Assembly (NCBI GenBank): GCA_015709655.1
Contig: CP054181.1
Span: 299,262 to 363,261 of the forward strand
Source of the DNA: Ignavibacteria bacterium
GTDB lineage: Bacteria; Bacteroidota; Ignavibacteria; Kapaibacteriales; Kapaibacteriaceae
DNA length: 64,000 bases
Reading direction: 5' to 3'
Positions within the stretch are counted from its first letter, which is position 1, and each line of letters opens with the position of its first letter. Position numbers and translations under genes: made by a program. The notes below the pieces were generated by a model. It made no database searches. It was given only the letters and a program-made list of their open reading frames with translations, and was not told the origin of the DNA. Shown here in pieces: positions 26,397 to 35,638 of this stretch.

Positions 26397-27989
26397 ATGA
26401 CAGCCGCATCTTCAGCTCCAGCTTTTAATTCCTGGGCAGAGCTTATGGAATACAACCACTCTGCCTATCGTGAGAAACCGTTCCTGATTTATTACGATGC
26501 CAACGGGAAGCGCACTCAATGGTCATACGCTGTCTTCATCGAAACGGCACAGCGCCTGGCATCACTGCTCAGGCACAACGGTATCGTCCGCGGAAACAAG
26601 GTGGCAATTGCCGGCCATAATCACCCCGATACTATCCTGGGATACTTTGCGTGCTGGATACTGGGAGCTTGTGCCGTGCCGCTGAACATGTTGGAAGACG
26701 ATGCCAGACTTGAATACATTCTTACCAACAGCGAAACCCGTTTGGTGTTGTGCAGGACGGAATATCTTGTACGAATCAATCATCCTCAGGTTATCGAGGT
26801 TGATACTGATGCCGGGGATCCCGTATTCTACTCACTGCTCCGGGACCAGCCACTGTTCAGCCTTGATCGTGCAGAACCGATGCTGACCGACGAAAGCTTG
26901 ATTGTGTACACCAGTGGTACAACCGGAAATCCCAAAGGAGTCGTCCTCACACAGGGAAACATGTTCGCCGATTCCGGGAGTATTGGAAGGTGGCACGGGA
27001 TCACCCCGGAAACCAGGATGATGTGTGTGCTGCCCGTGCATCATGTTAACGGCACGATTGTTACACATACCACACCCTTTCTGATGGGCGCAAGTGTTGT
27101 GCTTTGCCGCAAGTTTTCTGCATCCCGATTCTGGGACATCGTCATCGCTGAGAACATCCATGGCGTCAGCGTTGTGCCTACCCTGCTGGCATATCTCCTG
27201 GAAGCCGATGCTGCCGATTCAACAACTCAGCTTCCTGAATCATTTCACATTATCTGTGGCGCCGGACCTCTTACCTGCGAACTGGCATCACGGTTTGAAC
27301 GTCGGTTCGGGTATAGAATCATCCACGGATATGGTTTAAGTGAAACAACGTGCTACACCTGTTTTCTGCCGGTTCATCTTTCGGATGAGCAGCATGCGTC
27401 CTGGATGCGTGACCACGGTTTCCCCAGTATTGGTGTTGCGCTTCCGTGCAACGAGATGGCAATTCATAACGATCTGGGACAGCTTGTTGCCCCGGGAGAA
27501 CGCGGCGAAATCGTTGCCCGCGGGTCCAATATCATGAAAGGATACCATAACAACAAAGAAGCCAATGATCACGCGTTTAAATATGGCTGGTTTCGCAGCG
27601 GCGACGAGGGGTTTTACCTACATGATGCCGAAGGGACTGCCTACTACTTTATCACGGGAAGACTAAAAGAACTGATCATCAGAGGAGGCGTTAACATTGC
27701 CCCTTTAGAAATTGATGAAGTGATAAACCGAGCGCCGGGTGTTAAGGCAGGTATTGCAGTTGGATTTGAGCATGATATGTACGGTGAAGAGGTTGGTGCC
27801 CTTGTAGTGCCAGAGGAAAATGCCAATGCTGATGAAATCCGGCAGTTCTGTTTGCAGAACCTGCCCCTTCACAAGGCCCCAAAGGTGGTCTTGTTCGCCA
27901 CAGAACTTCCAGTTACAAGTACCGGCAAACATCAGCGCAATAAGGTGCGCCATCTGTTTGCCGACTATAGGTGTATCCGTTCAAAATAA
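26397..27989 (+). CDS. AMP-forming acyl-CoA synthetase/ligase
   Basis: The 530-residue adenylating enzyme activates a carboxylic acid as an acyl-AMP and then loads it onto CoA. It has the P-loop-like YTSGTTGNPKGVVLTQGN near residue 170, GYGLSETTCYTCF near 315, the WFRSGDEGF block, the hinge TGRLKELIIRGGVNIAPLEI near 422, and the catalytic lysine in TSTGKHQRNKV close to the C-terminus. The ATG at 26397 is chosen over an upstream TTG at 26349. The acid substrate cannot be read from the sequence; length and motifs fit medium- or long-chain fatty acids or similar acids. Confidence 0.9.
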   Translation: MTAASSAPAFNSWAELMEYNHSAYREKPFLIYYDANGKRTQWSYAVFIETAQRLASLLRHNGIVRGNKVAIAGHNHPDTILGYFACWILGACAVPLNMLEDDARLEYILTNSETRLVLCRTEYLVRINHPQVIEVDTDAGDPVFYSLLRDQPLFSLDRAEPMLTDESLIVYTSGTTGNPKGVVLTQGNMFADSGSIGRWHGITPETRMMCVLPVHHVNGTIVTHTTPFLMGASVVLCRKFSASRFWDIVIAENIHGVSVVPTLLAYLLEADAADSTTQLPESFHIICGAGPLTCELASRFERRFGYRIIHGYGLSETTCYTCFLPVHLSDEQHASWMRDHGFPSIGVALPCNEMAIHNDLGQLVAPGERGEIVARGSNIMKGYHNNKEANDHAFKYGWFRSGDEGFYLHDAEGTAYYFITGRLKELIIRGGVNIAPLEIDEVINRAPGVKAGIAVGFEHDMYGEEVGALVVPEENANADEIRQFCLQNLPLHKAPKVVLFATELPVTSTGKHQRNKVRHLFADYRCIRSK

Positions 27990-28001
27990 CCGGTACCGTA
28001 C

Positions 28002-28511
28002 CTACCGAATGTCAGTAGCCTTTACGCCTTCCCTGGGCATGTAAAACGTTTGTCTTCCGGTGATAACCGATGTCGGCTGGTCCTGATGTGCTTTGTACTG
28101 CGCACGCACAACGTAGCCGCCGATAACGGCAACCAGTTTCTTGCTGGGGTCTTTCAGTTGCGGGTGGGTATATGCCAGCTCTTCCACCACCTCGGCAGTA
28201 AGCTCCTGTTTATCATCAGACCTGAAAAAATAAAACAGAAAATCACGGTCACGCTGCATTCCAACGTCGCCGTCACGGGTTACCTGATGATAAACATCGC
28301 TAGCAATCCCGAGCATGGCAAGTGAATCATACGAATCAACACGGATAAAGTAGACGCTTGCCGTTACCGCCGTACTGCTGTCGGCAAACGAATCAACTAC
28401 ATCATACTCTCCTGCCTGTCCGTCCCAAAACCGCACCAGGAACATCACAACAGCCACTGCTACCGTCAGTAGCACCAGGATAACAATGCCATTATAGATT
28501 CTTCTGGTCAT
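28002..28511 (-). CDS. Hypothetical single-pass membrane protein
   Basis: The 169-residue product has one N-terminal membrane segment (GIVILVLLTVAVAVVMFLV, residues about 8-26) and a soluble part of about 140 residues that would lie in the periplasm. The soluble part contains a FLFYFFRSDDKQEL strand-loop and a DPSKKLVAVIGGYVVRAQYK segment, and matches nothing I recognise. Its start overlaps the stop of the upstream kinase-like gene by one base (TGATG), so the two are probably co-translated. Confidence 0.65.
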   Translation of the reverse strand: MTRRIYNGIVILVLLTVAVAVVMFLVRFWDGQAGEYDVVDSFADSSTAVTASVYFIRVDSYDSLAMLGIASDVYHQVTRDGDVGMQRDRDFLFYFFRSDDKQELTAEVVEELAYTHPQLKDPSKKLVAVIGGYVVRAQYKAHQDQPTSVITGRQTFYMPREGVKATDIR

Positions 28512-29182
28512 CAGGGGATGGAATGATAAAACGATGCGTAGCCAAGGAGAACACAGAGCTCGTTCACAACCAGCATCACAATTGCCATACTGAGCGGAAT
28601 CACAATATTGTCATCAGCCTTTAAACGCACCGACGCTGATTCTGCAATCCCTGCTGCAATCGCTCCGAGTGCACCGGCGCCATAATAGGTGAAAGGCAGT
28701 GAATATACCAGTGCGTACACGGTAACCACACACCATGCACTAACAATAAAGGCTGCTGTTCCGGCTACCGATTTGTCGAAAAACGGTTTCCGGGGAAAGC
28801 GCCGACCAATTAAGGCTGCAAACGAGTCGCTGACTATCAGAACAGTAAATATCGTTACTGCCACAACGGTCGGAAATAAGCTAAATGACAAAACGGCTGC
28901 CAGCAACACCCACGTTGCGCCGGTTAATGTGAACCTGGTGGTTGTTTTTTCGTGAGTTCTCAGGATAGCTCCAAGATACCGCTCCAGGATAGCTCTGGTA
29001 CCGGTGTGATAGTGGCGCAGGACATCAATAAACAGCGAGATGCCGGCCATCGTCAGTAGAATCTGAATTCCGGTACTGTGCGGGACACGAAGGTACAAAA
29101 TCGGTATGAGCAGCGACGTCAGATGTATCGTCTTCCGGGTTAGCTCGCTTCTGTACGAAATCTGTCTGGTTTCTCCTGTCAT
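28511..29182 (-). CDS. Diacylglycerol/polyprenol kinase-family membrane protein
   Basis: The 223-residue product has about six or seven membrane segments. It resembles the CTP-dependent dolichol/phytol/diacylglycerol kinase family: ELTRKTIHLTSLLIP near the N-terminus, LIVSDSFAALIGRRFPR near residue 131, then a KSVAGTAAF motif like the KSxxGS of that family, and a GIAESASVRLKADDNIVIPL segment near the C-terminus, like the E-D-N motif of relatives. The role would be phosphorylation of a lipid alcohol in the inner membrane. The ATG at 29182 is preferred to 29218, which overlaps ispE. Confidence 0.82.
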   Translation of the reverse strand: MTGETRQISYRSELTRKTIHLTSLLIPILYLRVPHSTGIQILLTMAGISLFIDVLRHYHTGTRAILERYLGAILRTHEKTTTRFTLTGATWVLLAAVLSFSLFPTVVAVTIFTVLIVSDSFAALIGRRFPRKPFFDKSVAGTAAFIVSAWCVVTVYALVYSLPFTYYGAGALGAIAAGIAESASVRLKADDNIVIPLSMAIVMLVVNELCVLLGYASFYHSIP

Positions 29183-29209
29183 AGTAACTTCGCCGATCTC
29201 CGTAATCCC

Positions 29210-30097
29210 ATGATACACTCAGTTCGTTTCTCCTCTCCGGCAAAAATCAATCTGGGCCTCCGCATCACCGGGCTGCGTCCCGATGGATACCACTCCATCG
29301 AATCCGTATTTGTTGCCGTAAATCTTGTAGACACAATCACGATTACTCTATCTGAAACTCTACTGGTACACTGCACTCCACCCGTTACCGGAACACCCGA
29401 GGAGAACCTGGTATTCAAGGCCGCTTCCGCGTTCTTCCGTACTGCCGGTATTGCCTATGGTGCGAAGATACACCTTGAAAAGTGCATACCAACCGGTGCA
29501 GGGCTGGGAGGGGGCTCAGGCAATGCCGCAACCACACTTGCATCACTTAACACACTACACGGTTCTCCATTGCCGGATTCAGAACTTCAGATGCTGGCAG
29601 AAAACCTGGGTAGCGATGTTCCGTTTTTCCTCCACTCGTCGCCAGCCTTTGTCAGCGGCAAAGGCGAAATTGTAACTCCTCTATACCTGAATCTTCCGTG
29701 GCATATCGTTGTCGTAAAACCCGAAATCCACATTTCCACAGCGGCCGCCTACGCGCTGATCGATCAGCGCACACAGATGCCACGATACTCAGAAACCTTG
29801 CCGGACATATTGAGCAAGATTGTTAACATTCAAGCACTTACGTACGATCTATTCAATGAAGTTGCAGGCCGTAACCTCACCAATGAATTCCACGATGTCA
29901 TCGGCCGAGAGTATCCTGTTGTACACATGATATCCACACGCCTGTTGTCATCAGGTGCCATACACGCATCGTTAAGCGGTAGTGGCTCTGCGGTGTACGG
30001 GCTCTTTGCTACGGAAGCCGAAGCCAGGAATGCGGCAGCAAGCCTGCCAGACTTTAACACGTATATTTGCCAACCACTAACCACCTCCCAGCGATGA
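29210..30097 (+). CDS. ispE: 4-diphosphocytidyl-2-C-methyl-D-erythritol kinase
   Basis: The 295-residue GHMP kinase phosphorylates CDP-methylerythritol in the non-mevalonate isoprenoid pathway. It opens with SPAKINLGLRITGLRPDGYH, which carries the catalytic lysine region, and has the ATP-binding IPTGAGLGGGSGNAATTLA near residue 95 and SLSGSGSAVYGLF near residue 255. The stop overlaps the start of glgA (ATGA). The upstream region is shared with a divergent lipid-kinase gene, only 27 bases away, so promoter elements must overlap coding sequence. Confidence 0.95.
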   Translation: MIHSVRFSSPAKINLGLRITGLRPDGYHSIESVFVAVNLVDTITITLSETLLVHCTPPVTGTPEENLVFKAASAFFRTAGIAYGAKIHLEKCIPTGAGLGGGSGNAATTLASLNTLHGSPLPDSELQMLAENLGSDVPFFLHSSPAFVSGKGEIVTPLYLNLPWHIVVVKPEIHISTAAAYALIDQRTQMPRYSETLPDILSKIVNIQALTYDLFNEVAGRNLTNEFHDVIGREYPVVHMISTRLLSSGAIHASLSGSGSAVYGLFATEAEARNAAASLPDFNTYICQPLTTSQR

Positions 30098-31566
30098 ACA
30101 TTCTTCAGGTATCGGCCGAAATGGCTCCCTATGCTAAAGTTGGCGGTCTTGCCGATATGTGCGGTGCGTTGCCAGCTGCGTGGACAAAACAGGGACACTC
30201 GGTGTTGGCGGTAATTCCGCTGTACGGCACAATAGATCGTGACCGGTACCGGATTACGGAAACCGACATTATGTTAACGGTACCCTTGGGGCACTGGCAG
30301 GAATATGCAACTGTCTATACTGGTACGCTGCCGGGCAGCACCGTTACCGTCTACTTCATCCGGTCGGCCGAGTACTTTGACCGTCCGGGGATCTACGGTT
30401 ATCACGACGGTTTTGCTGATAACGACCGCCGGTTTATCTTTTTGTCGAGGGCAGCCTTCGAGCTTGCGAAGATTCTTAATTTCCAACCCGACGTCATCCA
30501 TGCACACGACTACCACACTGCACCGATGATGCCAATGTTACGGATTCATTACCGGTACGATCCGTTCTTCTCGCGCACCGCAGGAGTTTTTACAATTCAT
30601 AACATGGCCTACCAGGGTGTGTACGAACCATCACTGGCAATGAGCCTGTGCGGTTTTAAACACGATGATTTTTATACAGGATGCTGGTTCGAACATGGCG
30701 GCACCTTTAATGCCATGAAGGCCGGGATCATGTTTGCGGACAAGGTAACGACGGTTAGTCCGACGTATGCTCAGGAAATCAGGTGGACAAAGGAGGGTAT
30801 GGGGCTTCAGGATGCTCTGCAAACCCGGGGGGCCGATCTGATTGGTGTGCTCAACGGCATTGATCCTACCGTATGGTCTCCGGATGCCGACGCTGCCCTG
30901 CCTGTTCGGTACACGGCACAGACGATTGAGAAGAAGGAAGCAGCGAAGCGGGCATTGCTGATGGAGATGGGGCTTGACCTGCAAACCGCATCGGAAGAAA
31001 TTCCCCTGTTGGGTATGGTGTCACGTCTGACCGAGCAGAAGGGCATCAGCATCGTGCTTCCCGCCCTGGAGCACATCATTGGCAACAAATCAGCTCGCTT
31101 TATCCTCCTTGGCAGTGGCGAGACAGAATTCGAGGACCGGTTCCGGGAGCTGCAGCACCGGTATCCGCAACATGTACTTCTGGGAATTGGCTATAACGAG
31201 CCACTGTCACACCGGATACAGGCGGGATCTGACTTCTATCTGATGCCATCAAAATTCGAACCCTGCGGCTTAACCCAGATGTTTGCCCTTGCTTACGCAA
31301 CCATACCAATTGTCCACGCAGTTGGCGGGTTAAATGACACAGTGTTTTCGTATGACCCTGTTGCCTTCACCGGAAACGGAATTCGTTTTGACCGCTTTAC
31401 GTCGGACGCCCTGACTCACGCCATTCAGCAAGGCCTTCACCTGTACCGTAAAGAACCGCATTGGTCAGCCATTCGAAAGAATGCAATGGAATGTAACAAC
31501 TCTATTGACCGAACTGCGGAAGAATACATCACGCTGTTTGGATGGGCTTTAGAAAACGTCCAATAG
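30094..31566 (+). CDS. glgA: Glycogen synthase (ADP-glucose type)
   Basis: The 490-residue GT5 enzyme elongates glycogen from ADP-glucose. The N-terminal MNILQVSAEMAPYAKVGGLA holds the substrate-binding KVGG motif. Other family blocks are DVIHAHDYHTA near residue 137, FTIHNMAYQG, TVSPTYAQEI, GVLNGIDPTVWSPDAD near 253, and the C-terminal ExFEPCGLTQ-type site (PSKFEPCGLTQMFALAYATI) near 385. The ATG at 30094 forms an ATGA overlap with ispE, so it is preferred over the upstream TTG. No other glycogen genes are in the window. Confidence 0.95.
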   Translation: MNILQVSAEMAPYAKVGGLADMCGALPAAWTKQGHSVLAVIPLYGTIDRDRYRITETDIMLTVPLGHWQEYATVYTGTLPGSTVTVYFIRSAEYFDRPGIYGYHDGFADNDRRFIFLSRAAFELAKILNFQPDVIHAHDYHTAPMMPMLRIHYRYDPFFSRTAGVFTIHNMAYQGVYEPSLAMSLCGFKHDDFYTGCWFEHGGTFNAMKAGIMFADKVTTVSPTYAQEIRWTKEGMGLQDALQTRGADLIGVLNGIDPTVWSPDADAALPVRYTAQTIEKKEAAKRALLMEMGLDLQTASEEIPLLGMVSRLTEQKGISIVLPALEHIIGNKSARFILLGSGETEFEDRFRELQHRYPQHVLLGIGYNEPLSHRIQAGSDFYLMPSKFEPCGLTQMFALAYATIPIVHAVGGLNDTVFSYDPVAFTGNGIRFDRFTSDALTHAIQQGLHLYRKEPHWSAIRKNAMECNNSIDRTAEEYITLFGWALENVQ

Positions 31567-31636
31567 ACCGGTTTAGTCACTCTCCGGGCAACCTGCTTTG
31601 CCAACATCACGTACTTTTGCCAAACTCAAGAATGTG

Positions 31637-34600
31637 ATGCCTATGACCCTGCGTTTCGCTTTCCTCTTCATGATCACGGTACTGTGTAGCCCACTGGCGA
31701 TAGCTCAGGGCGTCACTACCGGTTCGCTTACCGGCATCGTTACGGGTGAAGTAGCCGATAAACCCGACACGTACGAAAAACTTACCGGTGCAACGATCAA
31801 GGCAACTCATACCGAAACCGGAACAGTGTATGGTGCGTATTCAAAGAGGGGTGGACATTACCACCTGGCAGGCCTGCGTCCCGGGCTCTATACCCTAACA
31901 TTTTCATACCTGGGCTACCGTACGGTATCCATTGCTGACGTGGCTATTGAGGTTGGAAGAACTCAAACGGTATCGGTAAAGCTTAACACTCAGGCCCGGT
32001 CAGCCGAAACGGTCACCGTGGTTGCACAACGTTCCGGACTTGACGGCTCACAGGCTGGCTCGTCATCTACCATCAGCGAGCAGGCAATAAGTGCTGCGCC
32101 AACCATTAACCGCAGTATCAGCGATATGGCCCGAATGAACCCCTACACCCAGTCCACCGAGACACCCGGCAGTGACGGTTTATCCGGCTTGAGCGTGATG
32201 GGAGTTAACAGCAGATTTAACAACTTCCAGATTGATGGAGCTGTTGCGAACGATGTTTTTGCTATTGGCGGTGCAGGCACTGCCGGCTCACAGACAAACT
32301 CCAACGTGGTGTCACTCGACGCCATCGAGCGGATTACCGTCAATGTTTCGCCGTACGATGTTCGCCAGAGCGGATTTACCGGAGGACTGATAAACGCCAT
32401 TACCCGGGGTGGTACAAATACCGTTCGGGGGTCCGTGTTTATGTACGGACGCAACCAGGATCTGGTTGGACCAAGCCCCGACGTGTATAAAGCCCCCTTC
32501 GAAAACTTTCAGGATGTTCAGTTTGGAGGACGAATAGGTGGTCCAATTGCTACCAATAAGCTTTTTTATCATTTTACCGGTGAGGTAAGACTACGGTCAA
32601 CCCCGCTCGAAGTAGCATTGAATGACCCGAATGCGCTTAACAACTTTCCGGTACCATCATCCATAATCGACAACATAATCCGCATTAGTAAGGATGTGTA
32701 CGGATACGATCCGGGTTCCTACAATACGTTTAATATTCGCAACAATACCGTTAACCTCATAGGTCGTTTGGACTGGAATATTAACGAATCAAATAAAATT
32801 CAGTTGCGGCATAACTTTTCCTATGGCATTCAGGACAGAAACCTCACCCGCAATACCACGAGTTTTTCTTTAAGTAATCGTGCCAACGTTTTCCGGAGTG
32901 TCAGCAATCAGATTGTTGCACAGTGGGACGCTATTATTGGCACGTGGGCAAGCAATCAACTTCGGGTATCATTCACAAATACTGCTGATGCCCGGATCCT
33001 TGGATCCAACTTCCCCGAGGTTCGGATAACTGTGGGCAGCAGCGGACAATCTGTTCTTCTGGGCGAGGAACGCAACAGTCAGGCTAACGAGTTAAATCAA
33101 ACCGTTCTTGCCATTACCAACGACGTAATGATTTTTGAAGGTAGTCACTCGATAACGCTTGGAACCAACAACGAACTGTACGGGTTCGACAACTTATACA
33201 TTCCTGATTATTTCGGTACCTATCAGTATCCCAATATCGAATCATTCGCAGATAGCACGGCTAACAACTATCAGGTAAGTTATGCTAACACTGCCATTAC
33301 GGGAACGCCAGCGCCCAGGGCTGACTGGTGGATGCTTCAAACAGGATTCTACGCCATGGATGAATGGGAAGTAACATCCGGCCTCCGTCTGATTGGCGGG
33401 ATACGATTAGACATTCCGGTCTTTATCAGCACACCATACTATAACCCCCTGTTTGCAGAACGCTTCCCCGGATACTCAACCTCTCGCGTCCCATCGGACG
33501 CTTTGATGTGGTCGCCCCGGATTGGCTTTAATTACGACATCAGTGACGACCGAACCTTCCAGATTAGGGGTGGCACTGGGCTATTTACGGGCAAGGTTGC
33601 GGCTGTATGGCTGTCCAACCAATATTCGAACACAGGTGTGGATTTGTTCCGTGCTCAGTTAGGTGCATACAACTCTACCCTGCTGATTACTGATCCTGCA
33701 ACAGGACTGCCCATGAAGTGGGATCTGACCATTCCACCACCACACCCCGGTGATACCGGGTATCCGGGCTCTGCAATCAATACGGCAGCTATTAACATTA
33801 CTGACGAGAATTTCAAAATGCCCCAGGTGTGGAGAAGCACACTTGGTACCGATATTCAGTTTGGGAAGGGGCTTACCCTAACGGTGGAAGGTATGTATGG
33901 CTCATTCCTGAATCAGGTTGATTATTCAAACCTGAATCTTAAACAAAGCAACCGTTCATGGGTTCTTAACGGCGATACTGTGCGGGGTGTGAGTCCGCTC
34001 GACGGACGTCCGCTGTACGCGGGAACCCAGCCTGACTCTATGCAGGCGCCGGAATTCACACAGGTTTTGCTGCTACGGTCACGGAATGCTGGATACCAGT
34101 ATTCGGTTATGACCCAGCTTGTGGTTGATGAGAACAACGATATTCTGCCCGGACTGTCGGCCATGCTGTCATATACCTACGGAGGTTCCGAAGATCTGAA
34201 CAGCTCTCTCAACTCTACTGCGTCATCACTCTATCAGTTTAACGATGTTGTAGATCCTAACAATGCAACCGTTGGCCGTTCCAACTTCGACGTACCGCAT
34301 CGCATTGCCGTAAGCGCCTCCTACAGAATTTCATGGTCAGAAAAAACCTCTACGTCTGTTGGACTGTTTTTTGACGGATCCAGCGGACGGCCATACTCGC
34401 TGAGTTACGTCCAGGACTACAATGGCGACAACGTTTCCGGCGGTAATGACCTGATCTACATCCCGCGTCCGGAAGACTACAACACCCGAATTGTGATCGA
34501 GCCTCCGGGCGGCACTGACCTGCGTACACGCGAACAGGTGTGGGAGCAGATCATGCAGCTTGTAGACGCAAACCCGATTCTAAAGGAGTATCAGGGCAAA

Positions 34601-34939
34601 ATCCTCCCCAGAAATTTTGTTCGTGAACCATGGCGGAATAAAATTGATCTGCGGATCAGCCAGGATTTGTTGATTTCAGATCAAAAAGTTACGCTCACCT
34701 GCGATGTTCAGAACCTTCTTAACCTTTTAAACTCATCGTGGGGTTTGGTACAGTACGTAAACTTTCAAAGTTTTAACCTGTTCGGCCTGGGTTCTACGGG
34801 AAACAACCCGTTTGATGCCCAGGGAAGATTGCGAATGACCTATTCTGCACCGGTAACTGCAGGACGCCCGGGTATTTATATTACAGACAACTTTTATTCA
34901 CGCTGGCGAATGCAGCTTGGAATACGGTATACTTTTTAA
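31637..34939 (+). CDS. TonB-dependent receptor with carboxypeptidase-regulatory domain (Oar-like)
   Basis: The 1100-residue outer-membrane protein has a signal peptide ending in PLAIAQG near residue 25. A CarboxypepD_reg-type beta sandwich follows at about 30-120 (TGSLTGIVTGEV, GGHYHLAGLRPGLYTLTFSY), then a plug domain (SDMARMNPYTQSTETPG, GGLINAITRGGTNTVRGSVF), and a long beta barrel ending in a C-terminal aromatic residue (LGIRYTF), the usual outer-membrane insertion signal. It resembles Oar-type receptors more than SusC. The ATG at 31637 is used; 31643 is equally plausible. The next gene starts two bases after its stop, so it forms an operon with the lipoprotein and the nuclease behind it. 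Confidence 0.9.
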   Translation: MPMTLRFAFLFMITVLCSPLAIAQGVTTGSLTGIVTGEVADKPDTYEKLTGATIKATHTETGTVYGAYSKRGGHYHLAGLRPGLYTLTFSYLGYRTVSIADVAIEVGRTQTVSVKLNTQARSAETVTVVAQRSGLDGSQAGSSSTISEQAISAAPTINRSISDMARMNPYTQSTETPGSDGLSGLSVMGVNSRFNNFQIDGAVANDVFAIGGAGTAGSQTNSNVVSLDAIERITVNVSPYDVRQSGFTGGLINAITRGGTNTVRGSVFMYGRNQDLVGPSPDVYKAPFENFQDVQFGGRIGGPIATNKLFYHFTGEVRLRSTPLEVALNDPNALNNFPVPSSIIDNIIRISKDVYGYDPGSYNTFNIRNNTVNLIGRLDWNINESNKIQLRHNFSYGIQDRNLTRNTTSFSLSNRANVFRSVSNQIVAQWDAIIGTWASNQLRVSFTNTADARILGSNFPEVRITVGSSGQSVLLGEERNSQANELNQTVLAITNDVMIFEGSHSITLGTNNELYGFDNLYIPDYFGTYQYPNIESFADSTANNYQVSYANTAITGTPAPRADWWMLQTGFYAMDEWEVTSGLRLIGGIRLDIPVFISTPYYNPLFAERFPGYSTSRVPSDALMWSPRIGFNYDISDDRTFQIRGGTGLFTGKVAAVWLSNQYSNTGVDLFRAQLGAYNSTLLITDPATGLPMKWDLTIPPPHPGDTGYPGSAINTAAINITDENFKMPQVWRSTLGTDIQFGKGLTLTVEGMYGSFLNQVDYSNLNLKQSNRSWVLNGDTVRGVSPLDGRPLYAGTQPDSMQAPEFTQVLLLRSRNAGYQYSVMTQLVVDENNDILPGLSAMLSYTYGGSEDLNSSLNSTASSLYQFNDVVDPNNATVGRSNFDVPHRIAVSASYRISWSEKTSTSVGLFFDGSSGRPYSLSYVQDYNGDNVSGGNDLIYIPRPEDYNTRIVIEPPGGTDLRTREQVWEQIMQLVDANPILKEYQGKILPRNFVREPWRNKIDLRISQDLLISDQKVTLTCDVQNLLNLLNSSWGLVQYVNFQSFNLFGLGSTGNNPFDAQGRLRMTYSAPVTAGRPGIYITDNFYSRWRMQLGIRYTF

Positions 34940-34941
34940 CT

Positions 34942-35613
34942 ATGCATAAGTTGCTTTATTTATCATTGGCAGTAGCACTGCTCATCGGAGCATGCGATGA
35001 CGGGGTCCTCACGTTTCCTCAGCCAACGCCTGCCACTGTTCGGTTTGTTCACGTTATCCGCGATGTTGATTCACTTAGCTGTGTAGTAGCAGCCTCTGAC
35101 TCGGTGACCATCTCAAGAGGCAAGGCTTCTTCGCTGATTCGCTGTGATGCCGGAAGGCCCGTTGGCTTTGTCCTTAAAAACGGTTCAACCTTGTTACGCG
35201 ACACACTCTATTACACCTTGGGTGGCTCTGCAAACGTTATCTTGTTTGCCCGAGGGTCCGCAAGCCAGGTTGTTGAATTTCGGAGGGCAATTCAGGATAC
35301 CACGCTCCCGGCAACTGCCAGCCCGGTACTCCGATTTACGCACATGGCTGAAGCCGTCAACAAGTTTTTTACTGTTGAGGTGTGGGTTCGCGGCGGCGGC
35401 AAACTGTTTTCCGAAGAGTTCGATCCGGGCTTCAGCAGTTCGTACGCAACGCTGCCTCCAGGCACCTACAGTTTTGAGTTACGCGAAGCAGGGACAACAA
35501 ATGTTGCTGCCGTCATTGAGAACGTTACTATCTCCGCAGGAACCTCGTATATGCTGTATTCATGGGATGCCAGCAGTAATGCCGAAGATTCCGTTAACTT
35601 GTCAATTTTCTGA
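34942..35613 (+). CDS. DUF4397-like lipoprotein
   Basis: The 223-residue product has a lipoprotein signal (YLSLAVALLIGAC, lipidated cysteine at about residue 18). The mature part has two similar beta-sandwich repeats, each opening with a RFVH or RFTH strand (ATVRFVHVIRDVDSLSC and PVLRFTHMAEAVNKFFT), as in DUF4397 proteins. Function of this domain is not known. It sits between the TonB receptor (two bases) and the exported nuclease (25 bases), so it may be a surface accessory of the receptor. Confidence 0.78.
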   Translation: MHKLLYLSLAVALLIGACDDGVLTFPQPTPATVRFVHVIRDVDSLSCVVAASDSVTISRGKASSLIRCDAGRPVGFVLKNGSTLLRDTLYYTLGGSANVILFARGSASQVVEFRRAIQDTTLPATASPVLRFTHMAEAVNKFFTVEVWVRGGGKLFSEEFDPGFSSSYATLPPGTYSFELREAGTTNVAAVIENVTISAGTSYMLYSWDASSNAEDSVNLSIF

Positions 35614-35638
35614 CCACCAGCACCCTAAGGTAAATTCT

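Noticed and set aside
35144..35638. Upstream extension of the nuclease frame, overlapping the lipoprotein gene
   Set aside because: The extension has no signal peptide or family match and lies over a well-supported lipoprotein; the ATG at 35639 starts a clear signal peptide.
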